Below are positions 8,156 to 17,450 of a stretch of 39,941 nucleotides of DNA, piece by piece. The notes below the pieces were generated by a model. It made no database searches, was not told where the DNA came from, and saw only the letters and a program-made list of their open reading frames with translations. Each line of letters starts with the position of its first letter. Position 1 is the stretch's first letter. Position numbers and translations under genes: made by a program. Source of the DNA: Alphaproteobacteria bacterium (GTDB lineage: Bacteria; Pseudomonadota; Alphaproteobacteria; JAJFIK01); assembly GCA_021774965.1 (NCBI GenBank), contig JAJFIL010000039.1:1-39941 (forward strand), given 5' to 3'.

Positions 8156-8725
8156 ATGAGTGCAGATAGACTAACCAGCCAGCTTGTAGAGGTCGCCGAT
8201 GTGGTGGGGGATCTGGGCCGCAATATCGCCGCCGCCCAGAAACTGATGAACAAGGATTACATAGAAAGCCTCAAGGCGCTCATGCGTATGAGTGCGGACA
8301 CCCTGGGTGACGGGGCCAACGAAACAGAACGCGCGCAGTTCATGATGGACTTGCTCAAGGCGCTGGCTCCCAACCGTTATCAGTACACGGAAACAGTTGT
8401 GGATTTTTCCGCTGACCTTGCAGAAAGCAAGCAGCGCTCCACTATGGTCGGTGGCGGGGCTACCTTCAAGATGCTTCAGGTCAATGCGGCCATGACCATG
8501 GGCTATGGCCATGAATACAGAGCCTCTGCCCGGATCACCGCCACGATCCATGCCTATGCTGACCCACACTTTGCGGACCAGCTGTTGGCGCGTGCGGCAG
8601 AGGTGATCAGCAAGGAACGGGAACTGCCCCTTGCTACGCCCCTGGATCAGGAGATCTACGATGGGGTGAAAGAAGTGTGGCAAGCGCTTGAGGTGCCAGC
8701 TGCGCCAGCTGTGCCAGAGGCATAG
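8156..8725 (+). CDS. Uncharacterised protein, first of a coupled pair (DUF2589-like layout)
   Basis: I do not recognise this 189-residue protein with certainty. Residues 1-75 are helical. Residues 75-135 look like a beta-rich block (YTETVVDFSADLAESKQ, then YGHEYRASARITATIHAYAD), and the C-terminus is a helix with an Ala/Pro-rich tail. A helical N-terminus followed by a VDF-type strand, a long hairpin and an xEYRAxxxIxATIHA strand is reminiscent of DUF2589 proteins, a family of unknown function often encoded as adjacent pairs. There is no signal peptide or membrane segment. The ATG at 8156 is preceded by AAGGAGAGAG; the in-frame ATG at 8129 lacks this. The stop lies 4 bases before the next ATG. 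Confidence 0.8.
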   Translation: MSADRLTSQLVEVADVVGDLGRNIAAAQKLMNKDYIESLKALMRMSADTLGDGANETERAQFMMDLLKALAPNRYQYTETVVDFSADLAESKQRSTMVGGGATFKMLQVNAAMTMGYGHEYRASARITATIHAYADPHFADQLLARAAEVISKERELPLATPLDQEIYDGVKEVWQALEVPAAPAVPEA

Positions 8726-8729
8726 CGCC

Positions 8730-9581
8730 ATGCGGGCCCGTGAACAGATCACCGAAGCGCTTCTCGGCGCACGGCGGCTTTTGAGCAAAAGTCAGTCGGA
8801 TCTCAATAGGATGAATGAAGCGGAGCTGGTCGCTCTTCACGAAAAACTGGAGGGGGTGGTGGATCGTTTGGGCGGGCTTATTCCTGGGGCAACCCCGCCG
8901 GGGCGGATCGAGGATTTCTTCACCCAAGTGGGGGAGGGAATGTTGGCCTCTCAGGCAGAGCTGGATCGCCAATCCTTTGCTTACAATGTCGCCCGCCCAC
9001 CCGGAGCTTTGCCGAGCGCCTACCGCATTCCCAAGGTGCAGGCAGAGATTGGCTTTACCATGTCTCGCAAACGGCAGCAGGGATTCAGGATTTTCACGCT
9101 TGGCAATGAAGCCTCGAAAGAGAAGGCGCACAGTAATTCTGTAACTTTCGAAATTGTTGCCACGCCGCCGGTGCCTCAGGCATTGGAGGAGCTGCCTCTT
9201 GCGGCACGGTTCATCACATCGCCATCAGACAGAGAGCAAGTGATGAACATGTTGGTTGCTGCAAAGATGGGCAATCAGATCGCCCGCGATGCGGCCTCCA
9301 ATTTTATTTTGTTCTTTGATCAGGTCTTGATCCTGGCCCAAAGGGACAAATGGATGCTGTGTCTTCCCTTGGGGGGAGATACCCCATCGCTTCTTTATGG
9401 GGTTCTGGAGAACGCGCCGTTGGCATTTACCTCCCACGGACCCGTGCCGCCGAGCCAGGCAAGACACGGTCGTGCCTTGCAGCTGTTTGATTTTCTCAAC
9501 GGAATTGCATCGGAACAGGCGCTGGCTCTGGCAACGCTTAAAAGTGCAAGTGTAGCTGGGAGCGTAGAGACACAGACCTAG
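8730..9581 (+). CDS. Uncharacterised protein, second of the coupled pair
   Basis: This 283-residue soluble protein is of unknown function. It begins with a charged helical region (about 1-85). A segment follows that parallels the central block of the upstream protein: YRIPKVQAEIGFTMSRKRQQ then NSVTFEIVATPPVPQAL. The C-terminal third contains FILFFDQVLILAQRDKWMLCLPLGGD, possibly an additional alpha/beta part. The start at 8730 was chosen because it follows the upstream stop by 4 bases; the longer open frame from 8688 would overlap. The two proteins probably act together. The stop codon TAG (9579-9581) overlaps the stop of convergent ccoS on the other strand. Confidence 0.8.
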   Translation: MRAREQITEALLGARRLLSKSQSDLNRMNEAELVALHEKLEGVVDRLGGLIPGATPPGRIEDFFTQVGEGMLASQAELDRQSFAYNVARPPGALPSAYRIPKVQAEIGFTMSRKRQQGFRIFTLGNEASKEKAHSNSVTFEIVATPPVPQALEELPLAARFITSPSDREQVMNMLVAAKMGNQIARDAASNFILFFDQVLILAQRDKWMLCLPLGGDTPSLLYGVLENAPLAFTSHGPVPPSQARHGRALQLFDFLNGIASEQALALATLKSASVAGSVETQT

Positions 9582-9742
9582 TTTTTAGGGCCCATTTCAT
9601 CCAGATCATCATCAAGAAGAATGCGGGTGGCGGCTCCCTCGGGATCATCGAACTGACCGGCTTTCAGAGCCCAGAAAAAGGCACCCAGGCCCACAAATCC
9701 CATGAGCAGTGCTATGGGGAGAAGAAGGGCAAGGATGGACAT
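9578..9742 (-). CDS. ccoS: cbb3-type cytochrome oxidase assembly protein CcoS
   Basis: The product is a 54-residue inner-membrane protein with one N-terminal helix (MSILALLLPIALLMGFVGLG). The family motif FFWALKAGQFDDPEGAATRI follows, then an acidic tail. CcoS is needed for maturation of cbb3 oxidase, in particular for cofactor insertion into CcoN. The ATG at 9742 comes 4 bases after the ccoI stop, and the ribosome-binding sequence GGAGG lies inside the end of ccoI. It is the last gene of the ccoNOQPGHIS series. Confidence 0.95.
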   Translation of the reverse strand: MSILALLLPIALLMGFVGLGAFFWALKAGQFDDPEGAATRILLDDDLDEMGPKN

Positions 9743-9746
9743 GGGG

Positions 9747-11933
9747 CTACTTGCCTCCAATCAGATTAAGGCGCAGCGCATTCAGCGTTACGACGATGGA
9801 GGAAGCGGACATGGCAAGCGCCGCGATAAGCGGTGTAACAAACCCCGCCATGGCAAGCGGCACAGCAACCATGTTGTAGGCAGCCGCCAGGCCAAAGTTC
9901 TGCAGCACCAGTCCTCGTGCCATGCGCGCTGTTTTGATGGCAGTAGGAATAGCGCTCAGGCTCTCGCCCTGGAAGACAAGATCAGCTGCTGTCTGACTGA
10001 TGTCTGCGGCACTGGCCGGTGACATGGAGGCATGTGCGGCAGCAAGAGCCGGGGCATCGTTCAGCCCATCTCCCACCATGAGGACGCGGGCGCCATTTTC
10101 TGACAGCGCCTTGAGATGCTCTATCTTATCGCCCGGCAGGCAAGCAGCTTTGAAGGTTTCGATGCCCAGAGTTCTGGCTACATTGGCGGCGGTCTCAATG
10201 CGGTCGCCGGAGAGAAGCTCAACGGCAAATCCCATTGTCTTCAGCTTACGGATCGTATCTCCCGCATCTTCGCGCAAGGCATCTTCGAAACCAAATCGGA
10301 TGCAGCTTCCGTCTGCTCGCCGCAGCCAAAGTTCCATTTCAGTGCTGGGGGCATCATCTGATTTGACCTCGCACCAGATGCGATTGCCCAGGCGAACGGG
10401 CCCGTCTGGGGTCTGCGCTTCCATGCCAAAGCCCGGCACTTCGTTGACATCATCCAGAATTGGACCTGTGCCCGCTACGTCGCTAAGTGCGCGCGATAGG
10501 GGGTGGCGGCTGGCCCGTGCGAGGCTTGCGGCGAGCGCCAGGTCTTGCGGTGAGATGGTCTCAGCATCTTTGAGTTGGGGGCGTCCTTGCGTTAGCGTGC
10601 CTGTCTTGTCGAAGACCACGGTATCAATTTCCGCCAGACGCTCCAGACCATCGGCAGACTTTGCCAGAATGCCGCGCCGGAACAAAAAGCCTGAGGCAAC
10701 CACCTGCACCACCGGAACCGCAAGGCCCAGGGCGCAAGGGCAGGTGATGATCAGAACCGCAATGGCATTGGTGGCAGCAATGCTCCAGCCCCCGGTGCCG
10801 AGGACCCACCAGCCGATAAAGGTAATCAAAGCCACCAGATGAACAGTGGGGGCGTAGATACTGGCGGCACGGTCGGCAAGGCGCACATAGCGATTGCGAC
10901 GCTGTTCGGCGGCTTCCATCATGCGAACGATATCGGCAAGAACGGAACTGTCGCAGGTCTCTGTCGCGCGCAAGGTAAGCGGCGCTGTGAGATTTACGGC
11001 CCCGGCAAAAAGGGTTGCGCCCCTTGTGGCAACTTGCGGCAAGCTTTCACCGGTCAGAAGGCTGACATCCACCTCTGCGCGTTCGGCCTCTAGGGTGCCG
11101 TCCACAGGAATACGTGCGCCTTGGGCCACGTGAAGCAGGTCGCCCGCGCGCACCGCAGAAACCGGCACCGCCGTGACCGTGCCATTCTCATCCAGGATTT
11201 GTGCTGTGACTTTCTGCAAGGCCATCAAGTCATTGGCGGCCGAACGCGCACGGGTCCGCATGCGCATATCCAGGTATCGGCCAATGAGCAGGAAGAACAA
11301 TAGCATCACCGCGGCATCGAAATAGGCGTGGGTTCCGCCCGCGCGGGTCTCGGCAATACTCATGGCGCAAGCAAGAAGAACGGCCAGCGATATGGGCACA
11401 TCCATGTTAAGGCGCTTTGCCTTAAGCGCTCGCACGGCAGAGCCAAAAAATGGTCGCCCGGAAAATGCCACGGCGGGCAACGCGATAGCCGCAGAGATCC
11501 AGTGCATCAGCGTTCGTGTGGCGGGGCCCATCTCAACGCCTGCCCAAACCGATACCGACAGCAACATCACGTTGGCTGCTGCAAATCCCGCCACGGCCAT
11601 GGCAATCAGTAATCTGCGCGCCTCAACCTCATCTGGGGAGCGGTCTGCTGCGGCATCAATGGGGGTTGCGTCAAAGCCCAGATCGCTCACGGTGCGGACG
11701 ATATCGTCGCTTTTCACCCGGTCAGCGTTCCAGGCCACATGCAGCCGACTTGTCGATAGATTGACCCGGGCGCTTTTGATGCCGTCCTGTGCATTTAGCC
11801 CGGTCTCAATATCCCGAACACATTTGGGGCAATGAATGCCGCCCACCAGCAAATCAATATGGCTCAACCCGCCTTCGTCGGTTTTGACAAAGGCGCCCGA
11901 GATATCCAGAGCTGGTGCAGCTACTCCACCCAT
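9747..11933 (-). CDS. ccoI: Copper-transporting P1B-type ATPase CcoI (FixI)
   Basis: This inner-membrane copper exporter of 728 residues supplies Cu for cbb3 oxidase assembly. A heavy-metal-associated domain is at about residues 25-95, with metal ligands in GIHCPKC (C35, C38). The membrane helices, starting about residue 105, enclose the ion-binding CPC (398-400). The actuator motif is TGES (294-297), the phosphorylated Asp is D442 in DKTGT, the nucleotide-domain HP motif lies in RASRHPLS, and the hinge is GDGLND (621-626). The stretch SPASAADISQTAADLVF is characteristic of CcoI rather than CopA. Its start overlaps the ccoH end by 13 bases, indicating coupled translation. Confidence 0.96.
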   Translation of the reverse strand: MGGVAAPALDISGAFVKTDEGGLSHIDLLVGGIHCPKCVRDIETGLNAQDGIKSARVNLSTSRLHVAWNADRVKSDDIVRTVSDLGFDATPIDAAADRSPDEVEARRLLIAMAVAGFAAANVMLLSVSVWAGVEMGPATRTLMHWISAAIALPAVAFSGRPFFGSAVRALKAKRLNMDVPISLAVLLACAMSIAETRAGGTHAYFDAAVMLLFFLLIGRYLDMRMRTRARSAANDLMALQKVTAQILDENGTVTAVPVSAVRAGDLLHVAQGARIPVDGTLEAERAEVDVSLLTGESLPQVATRGATLFAGAVNLTAPLTLRATETCDSSVLADIVRMMEAAEQRRNRYVRLADRAASIYAPTVHLVALITFIGWWVLGTGGWSIAATNAIAVLIITCPCALGLAVPVVQVVASGFLFRRGILAKSADGLERLAEIDTVVFDKTGTLTQGRPQLKDAETISPQDLALAASLARASRHPLSRALSDVAGTGPILDDVNEVPGFGMEAQTPDGPVRLGNRIWCEVKSDDAPSTEMELWLRRADGSCIRFGFEDALREDAGDTIRKLKTMGFAVELLSGDRIETAANVARTLGIETFKAACLPGDKIEHLKALSENGARVLMVGDGLNDAPALAAAHASMSPASAADISQTAADLVFQGESLSAIPTAIKTARMARGLVLQNFGLAAAYNMVAVPLAMAGFVTPLIAALAMSASSIVVTLNALRLNLIGGK

Positions 11934-12412
11934 ATGCGTTCCTCAAACTCCAACCGCTCTTCTGGCGCACGAGAGGCCTCAATGCGCAGGTCCCAAACAC
12001 CGGAGAGAGGCACAGCGACTTGTGTTTCATAGATACCAGCACTGATTTCGCTCAAGCTGATCTCCTGATCCACGCCCTCGTTTGTGGGGCGGCGCACCAG
12101 GCCGGCCATGCTTGCGCCGCTGACGGCGCTACCATCGCGATCCAAAAGAGTGAGCTGGATGGCAATTGTGCGTTCGCTTACAGCACGGGTTTCGGAGGAA
12201 ACAGTCCAGCCCAAATCTCGCTGGGCCGCTCGGTCGCTTAGGATTTCATTGTAGGCCACCCCTCGCGAGAAGGCATCCGGCACATCCTCGCCGGTAAAGC
12301 TGGAAAGGGCCAAGGTAATGAAGGTGATATTCATGGTCAGGACCACGGCAAATGCGCCGCCAATGATCATGGCAATGTGTCGCCCGGTGAGCTTTTTGGC
12401 AGATGCCGTCAT
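11921..12412 (-). CDS. ccoH: FixH/CcoH family protein, cbb3 oxidase biogenesis
   Basis: The 163-residue protein has one N-terminal membrane helix (about residues 13-36, AMIIGGAFAVVLTMNITFIT). A periplasmic domain of about 120 residues has the FixH pattern, including AYNEILSDRAAQRDLGW near the start and LSGVWDLRIEA near the end. CcoH interacts with the nascent cbb3 complex and supports its stability. The ATG at 12410-12412 overlaps the ccoG stop (TAATG). The 3' end overlaps ccoI by 13 bases. Confidence 0.94.
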   Translation of the reverse strand: MTASAKKLTGRHIAMIIGGAFAVVLTMNITFITLALSSFTGEDVPDAFSRGVAYNEILSDRAAQRDLGWTVSSETRAVSERTIAIQLTLLDRDGSAVSGASMAGLVRRPTNEGVDQEISLSEISAGIYETQVAVPLSGVWDLRIEASRAPEERLEFEERIWVE

Positions 12413-13941
12413 TAATGGTTCTCTCCGGTTACAAAGACAGAACGTGCTGTCTTCTGGATGCCGTTTTCCATGTTATCGACCACAAAGGTCACTGGCGTTT
12501 GCGCCTCGTCCGGCAAATGATTAGCAGGCAAGGAAACATAGATACGAATACTGCGCACGGTATCGCCTCCAACTTCAAAGGTTGGCAACACGGTATGGTC
12601 CACTGGGTCTCCCGTGATGCGGAACGTGGCCCCTTCGATACCTTCGAGGGTTAGATGGTAATCACCTTGATCCGGTCCCATGTTCACGATCTTCACGGTA
12701 TAGCCGTTGCGCACGGAGCCATCGGAAAGAGTTACAAAATTTGGGATGCGGTCACGCAGCACATTCAGTTCCAGAAAATCACGGCTTGAAAGGCCAAACA
12801 CCATCAGTCCGCCAATGAAGATCAAGATGGCGGAATAAAAGGCGGTGCGGGCGCGGAAGAAACGAAACTTCACTTCTTCGCCTTTGGCCTTCTTGGCAAT
12901 ATTGATGTCTGTGTCGTAGGCGATGAGACCCTTGGGCAAGTCCAGCTTCGTCATGATGGAATCGCAGGCATCAATGCAAAGGGCGCATTGGGTGCACTCA
13001 AGCTGAAGCCCGTCGCGAATATCAATTCCCATGGGGCAGGCGACCACGCACTGGCGGCAGCTGATGCAATGACCACGGTCGTCCCAGGTCGCACCTTTCT
13101 TGTGCGGGCCACGCGGCTCACCTCGGTAAGTGTCATAGGTAACCGCAAGGGCGTCGTTGTCGATCATGGCGGCCTGAATGCGCGGCCAAGGGCACATATA
13201 GATGCAGACCTGCTCGCGCATGAGCCCGCCAAGAGAATAGGTGGTAAAGGTCAGAATGCCGATGAACAGATATGCAGAGGTTGACGCCGATCCACTCAGC
13301 AGATCACCCATAAGTGTTGGTGCATCACTGAAATAGAACACCCACGCCCCGCCGGTGGCGATGGAGATCACGATCCAGATGGAATGGGTTATGCCAATCT
13401 TGCGGATCTTGTCCGCAGTCCAGGGCGCTTTGGCGAGTTTGATGCGGGCGTTTCTGTCACCCTGGATTAGGCGCTCTACCCAGACAAAAAGATCCGTCCA
13501 TACGGTTTGGGGGCAGGCATAACCGCACCAGACGCGGCCAAACAGGGAGGTGATCAGAAAAAGACCAATTGCTGCCATCACCAGCAAACCAGTGATGTAG
13601 TAAATTTCCTGCGGCCAAATCTCGATGAAGAAGAAATAAAAGCGCGGAGCCCCGAAATCCACCAGTACGGCTTGGTCGGGAACGCCTGGCCCCCGGTCCC
13701 ACCTGACCCAGGGCAGCAAGTAATAGATGCCAAGCGTGATGGCCATAATGGCCCACTTTGCATTTCGGAAAGTGCCGTAGACCCGCTTGGGGAATATGGG
13801 TTCGCGTTTTTTGTAGAGCTCGCGGTGCTCTGCCTTGTTGACGGCTTTTACGTCGTGACGCTCAATTCCAGGCGCAGCTTCGCCAGCGGCGCGAGCTGTT
13901 GCACCTTGGGAAGACGATTTGTCTTGCCCCTGGCTATCCAT
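12412..13941 (-). CDS. ccoG: Cytochrome c oxidase accessory protein CcoG (FixG/RdxA)
   Basis: The protein has 509 residues. Several membrane helices lie between about 65 and 245, including FGRVWCGYACPQTVW, a conserved CcoG motif. A cytoplasmic ferredoxin domain follows with two [4Fe-4S] motifs, CISCRQCVVACP and CTQCALCIDACD. After another membrane helix there is a C-terminal immunoglobulin-like periplasmic domain (FixG_C). CcoG is a membrane cupric reductase implicated in copper delivery to cbb3 oxidase. The N-terminal 40 residues are polar and low-complexity. The gene lies 32 bases after ccoP. Confidence 0.96.
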   Translation of the reverse strand: MDSQGQDKSSSQGATARAAGEAAPGIERHDVKAVNKAEHRELYKKREPIFPKRVYGTFRNAKWAIMAITLGIYYLLPWVRWDRGPGVPDQAVLVDFGAPRFYFFFIEIWPQEIYYITGLLVMAAIGLFLITSLFGRVWCGYACPQTVWTDLFVWVERLIQGDRNARIKLAKAPWTADKIRKIGITHSIWIVISIATGGAWVFYFSDAPTLMGDLLSGSASTSAYLFIGILTFTTYSLGGLMREQVCIYMCPWPRIQAAMIDNDALAVTYDTYRGEPRGPHKKGATWDDRGHCISCRQCVVACPMGIDIRDGLQLECTQCALCIDACDSIMTKLDLPKGLIAYDTDINIAKKAKGEEVKFRFFRARTAFYSAILIFIGGLMVFGLSSRDFLELNVLRDRIPNFVTLSDGSVRNGYTVKIVNMGPDQGDYHLTLEGIEGATFRITGDPVDHTVLPTFEVGGDTVRSIRIYVSLPANHLPDEAQTPVTFVVDNMENGIQKTARSVFVTGENH

Positions 13942-13973
13942 GGCATCAAGTCCTCAAAAACAGGAGGAAGGTC

Positions 13974-14861
13974 TTAGCGACCTTCCTCTTCACCACCACC
14001 TAATGAGTGGACGTAAATAGCTAGCGCCCGGATGGTTGTTGGGTCAAGGCGACCTTCCCACGCAGGCATAACCCCATTCCGGCTGTTGGAAATACTCGCC
14101 TGAATGGCGTCCCGGCTTCCGCCGTACAGCCAGTCCCGGTCCGTCAGGTTGGGGGCACCCATGTTCTGATCACCGCGACCACCGGCACCATGGCAGGCAG
14201 CGCAGTTCTGGACATAGAGACTACGGGCTCTGCGGGTGGCATCCGTGTCAGCATCGCCGCCCGAAAGGGCGATCACATATTCCGTCAGATCTCCGACCTG
14301 GGCTTCGTTCAGGATGCCGTCCGTTAGGAACGCTGGCATCTGGCTGAACCGGGTTTCCATGTGTTCTGCACGGGCGCCATAGCTGATCGTGGTATGGATT
14401 TCCTCCAGTGTGCCGCCCCAAAGCCAGAAATCATCATTCAGATTTGGATAGCCAGGAAAGCCCTGCGCGCCGCGTCCATGACAAGTGGCGCAATTGTCCC
14501 CAAACGCGGAGGTGCCAGCCGCTAGGGCGAATTCCAGAAGTTCCGGCGTATTGCGGATCTCTTCCAGGCTGGACGTATCCAGCTGCTCGCCAAAGACGGC
14601 GCGCTCCGATTGCATTTGGGCCAGATCCTCGGCGACATCCATCCGATCAGACAGGCCCCCGGTGCCCTCCCAATAGCTCGATACCAGCGGAATGGAAGGA
14701 TAAATGATCCAATAGACCACTGAAATGGCAATGCTGGCATACATGATCCACAGCCACCAACGGGGCAGGGGATTATCCAGTTCCTTGATGCCGTCCCATT
14801 CGTGTTGAGTGGTTTGGGTGCCGCTCAGTTCGTCGACTTCTCTTTCATTTTTATTGGTCAT
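13974..14861 (-). CDS. ccoP: cbb3-type cytochrome c oxidase, diheme subunit III (CcoP)
   Basis: This 295-residue subunit is anchored by one helix (about residues 35-57, after the conserved WDGIKELDNPLPRWW). It carries two periplasmic c-type heme domains: CATCH at 124-128 and CAACH at 220-224. Likely distal Met ligands are in RFSQMPAF (M175) and NGVMPAWEG. It passes electrons from soluble or membrane cytochrome c to CcoO and CcoN. The start codon lies within the end of ccoQ (11-base overlap), and GGGAGGAGG precedes it. The length is normal for CcoP. Confidence 0.97.
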   Translation of the reverse strand: MTNKNEREVDELSGTQTTQHEWDGIKELDNPLPRWWLWIMYASIAISVVYWIIYPSIPLVSSYWEGTGGLSDRMDVAEDLAQMQSERAVFGEQLDTSSLEEIRNTPELLEFALAAGTSAFGDNCATCHGRGAQGFPGYPNLNDDFWLWGGTLEEIHTTISYGARAEHMETRFSQMPAFLTDGILNEAQVGDLTEYVIALSGGDADTDATRRARSLYVQNCAACHGAGGRGDQNMGAPNLTDRDWLYGGSRDAIQASISNSRNGVMPAWEGRLDPTTIRALAIYVHSLGGGEEEGR

Positions 14862-15015
14862 CGGATTCCTCCTCCCTTAGAGGGATGCGCGCGGCATGAT
14901 CAAATTTTTCCTGAGAGCGCGGGTTCAGCGCATAAATCAGCACACCGAGGAAAATCAAAAAGAAGTAGACAATGCCCCAGGTGGAGGAAAAGTCTGCGAT
15001 TGCTTGGTAACTCAT
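14851..15015 (-). CDS. ccoQ: cbb3-type cytochrome oxidase subunit CcoQ (FixQ)
   Basis: This short gene lies between ccoO and ccoP and encodes 54 residues beginning MSYQAIADFSSTWGIVYFFL and continuing with IFLGVLIYALNPRSQEKFDHA. A single membrane helix is followed by the family's typical YALNPRSQEKFDHAARIPL. CcoQ stabilises the CcoP-CcoNO complex. The GGGGAGG ribosome-binding sequence is 5 bases before the ATG at 15015. The TAA stop (14851-14853) lies inside ccoP, so the two genes overlap by 11 bases. Confidence 0.93.
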   Translation of the reverse strand: MSYQAIADFSSTWGIVYFFLIFLGVLIYALNPRSQEKFDHAARIPLREEESDDQ

Positions 15016-15026
15016 AACATCCTCCC

Positions 15027-15752
15027 CTAGCGTTGATTGTCTTCAGGGACATAGGTGTCAAAATCCACCATAGTGCCCAGCACCTGAAGGTAGGCCACCA
15101 GAGCATCGAGCTCCGAAATGCGCTCGGGATTTCCATCGAAATCCCTTGCGGTGGCGCCCGGATAACGCTCTTGGAGCCCATCGGCATAATCGGAATAAGG
15201 ATCGGTCTGCGCTTGCAGATCACGAGCCGCATTCTCGATCATGGCGTCTGTATAGGGAACGCCAGTCATCCGCAAAGCTGAAAGTGCATTGGCAGCCTGG
15301 CGGAAGTTCAGGTCCCGCCCAGCCATAAAGGGATAGCCCGGCATGATGGATTCCGGCACCACTGATTGTGGGTCCGCCAGATGGTCACGATGCCATTCGT
15401 CGGAATACTTGCCGCCAACACGGGCCAAGTCCGGCCCTATTCGTCGAGAGCCCCACTGGAAGGGGTGGTCATACATGCTCTCTGCGGCAAGGGAATAGTG
15501 GCCATAGCGTTCTACTTCATCCCGCAAGGGGCGGATCATCTGACTATGGCAGAGATAGCACCCTTCACGGATGTAGATATCGCGTCCGGCTTGTTCCAGC
15601 GGTGTATAGGGCCGCACGCCTTCGACTTCCTCAATGGTGCTTTCCAGATAGAAAAGCGGGGCAATCTCGACGATGCCACCGATGGAAATCACAACCACGA
15701 TCCCCAGAACCAGAATGAGAGAGTGACGTTCAAAGATTTTATGCCATTCCAT
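15027..15752 (-). CDS. ccoO: cbb3-type cytochrome c oxidase, monoheme subunit II (CcoO)
   Basis: The subunit has 241 residues, with one N-terminal membrane helix (about 11-33) and a periplasmic heme c domain. The heme motif is CYLCH at 65-69 in the hallmark context [20 protein letters not shown]. Family-specific [19 protein letters not shown] and the Met-containing ESIMPGYPF follow; the Met is a likely distal ligand. CcoO relays electrons from CcoP to the binuclear centre in CcoN. It begins 12 bases after the ccoN stop. Confidence 0.97.
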   Translation of the reverse strand: MEWHKIFERHSLILVLGIVVVISIGGIVEIAPLFYLESTIEEVEGVRPYTPLEQAGRDIYIREGCYLCHSQMIRPLRDEVERYGHYSLAAESMYDHPFQWGSRRIGPDLARVGGKYSDEWHRDHLADPQSVVPESIMPGYPFMAGRDLNFRQAANALSALRMTGVPYTDAMIENAARDLQAQTDPYSDYADGLQERYPGATARDFDGNPERISELDALVAYLQVLGTMVDFDTYVPEDNQR

Positions 15753-15764
15753 TTGTCCGTCCTC

Positions 15765-17450
15765 CTATTCTGCTGCTGCGGGGATGGCGCGATAAGGGGT
15801 CTCCGCATTTTGCGGTCCCCTTGCTGTCATCCATAGGTTATACGCCATGACAATCGCACCGATGAGGAACAAGATGCCCCCCAACAAGCGGATCAGATAC
15901 GACACGTGCATGGCTTCCACTGTCTCGATGAAGGAGTACTGCAGGAAGCCAAGATCTGTATAGGCACGCCACATGAGGCCCTGCATGATCCCCGCCACCC
16001 ACATGGAAGTGATGTAGAGCACAATGCCGACGGTAGCGATCCAGAAATGGACCTCCACCAGCTTGTCGGAATAGAGCTTGGTCTTGCCCCAGAGCCACGG
16101 CACCAGACAGTAAAGCGCCCCGAAACTGACAAAGCCAACCCAGCCAAGAGTGCCAGAGTGCACGTGGCCAATGGTCCAGTCTGTATAGTGTGACAGAGCG
16201 TTGACCTCGCGGATGGACATCACCGGGCCCTCAAAGGTGCTCATGGCATAGAAGGCCACGGAAACCACCATCATGCGCAGAACCGGGTCTGTACGCAGCT
16301 TGTCCCAGGCACCCGAAAGCGTCATGAAGCCGTTGATGGCACCACCCCAGCTTGGCATCCACAGCATGATCGAGAAGGTCATGCCAAGGGTCTGCGCCCA
16401 CTGTGGAAGAGCCGTGTAATGCAGGTGGTGCGGGCCAGCCCAGATGTAGATGAAAATCAAGGACCAGAAGTGCACAATCGACAAGCGGTAGGAATAGACC
16501 GGCCGGTCAGCTCGCTTGGGAATGAAGTAGTACATAATGCCCAAAAAGCCTGCGGTGAGGAAGAAGCCCACTGCATTGTGGCCATACCACCATTGGGTCA
16601 GTGCCCCTTGCACGCCAGCAAACAAGGAGTAGCTCTGGGTGCCCGTGAGCGTTACCGGAACCGACAGATTGTTGATGATGTGCAGAACGGCAACGGTCAC
16701 AATAAAGGCCAGATAGAACCAGTTGGCCACATAGATGTGAGGCTCTTTCCGCTTCCACAGAGTGCCGAGGAACACCAGCAGATAGCCTACCCAGACAATG
16801 GTCAGCCAGATATCCGCATACCATTCTGGTTCAGCATATTCTTTGCCTTGCGTTGCGCCCAGCACATAGCCAGTGGCGGCGATGACGATGAAAAGCTGAT
16901 AGCCCCAGAAAACAAACCACGGCAAAATGTCGCCAAACAGGCGCGCATGGCAGGTCCTTTGAACTACATAGAAAGACGTGGTCATTAGAACCGTGCCGCC
17001 AAAGGCAAAAATCACCGCCGAGGTATGAAGCGGACGAAGCCGACCAAATGTGGTCCAGGGCAGATCAAGGTTCAGCTCTGGAAAGGTCAGCTGGGCCGCG
17101 ATCACCACGCCCACCAAGAAACCCACCACGCCCCAGAAGGTCGCCATGATGACGCCTGCCTTGACGACGGAGAGGTTATAGCCTCGCTCGTCTCCATTGT
17201 TGGCCTTGGAGGGGTCCGCGAAGAACTTTCCGTATCGGACCGCGACAGCGATGAGAGCAGCCATGGCCGCCAGGAAAAAGATGGTTCCGTGAACTTGCAT
17301 CACGAAGTCCGTACCTTGGCTGGCCATATAGAGGGAGAGAACGACGCCTATAATCAGCGCGCCGAAAATCAGCCCAAATCGAAAAACCAGGTCCGCATTG
17401 CTTGGCACACGGCTGTTTCCAGCGCCGCCAGAGGCGTCGATATTGCTCAT
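15765..17450 (-). CDS. ccoN: cbb3-type cytochrome c oxidase, catalytic subunit I (CcoN)
   Basis: This polytopic subunit of 561 residues reduces O2 at a heme b3-CuB centre and pumps protons. Visible ligands are H142 in [14 protein letters not shown] (low-spin heme), H291 in [12 protein letters not shown] and H341-H342 in [10 protein letters not shown] (CuB), and H429/H431 in [13 protein letters not shown] (hemes). Cbb3 oxidases have very high oxygen affinity and work in microaerobic respiration. A first N-terminal helix (about 22-44) is followed by the usual set. It is the first gene of the minus-strand cco series, and an FNR/FixK-type box lies upstream. The protein shows no missing key residue. 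Confidence 0.98.
   Translation of the reverse strand: MSNIDASGGAGNSRVPSNADLVFRFGLIFGALIIGVVLSLYMASQGTDFVMQVHGTIFFLAAMAALIAVAVRYGKFFADPSKANNGDERGYNLSVVKAGVIMATFWGVVGFLVGVVIAAQLTFPELNLDLPWTTFGRLRPLHTSAVIFAFGGTVLMTTSFYVVQRTCHARLFGDILPWFVFWGYQLFIVIAATGYVLGATQGKEYAEPEWYADIWLTIVWVGYLLVFLGTLWKRKEPHIYVANWFYLAFIVTVAVLHIINNLSVPVTLTGTQSYSLFAGVQGALTQWWYGHNAVGFFLTAGFLGIMYYFIPKRADRPVYSYRLSIVHFWSLIFIYIWAGPHHLHYTALPQWAQTLGMTFSIMLWMPSWGGAINGFMTLSGAWDKLRTDPVLRMMVVSVAFYAMSTFEGPVMSIREVNALSHYTDWTIGHVHSGTLGWVGFVSFGALYCLVPWLWGKTKLYSDKLVEVHFWIATVGIVLYITSMWVAGIMQGLMWRAYTDLGFLQYSFIETVEAMHVSYLIRLLGGILFLIGAIVMAYNLWMTARGPQNAETPYRAIPAAAE

Noticed and set aside
9578-9742. Possible frameshift or truncation at the end of ccoS
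   Set aside because: The overlapping stop codons CTAG with the convergent gene are a normal tight junction; CcoS has full family length.
10000-10842. 280-residue Arg/Ser-rich open frame on the plus strand
   Set aside because: Antisense to ccoI; composition is that of a shadow frame.
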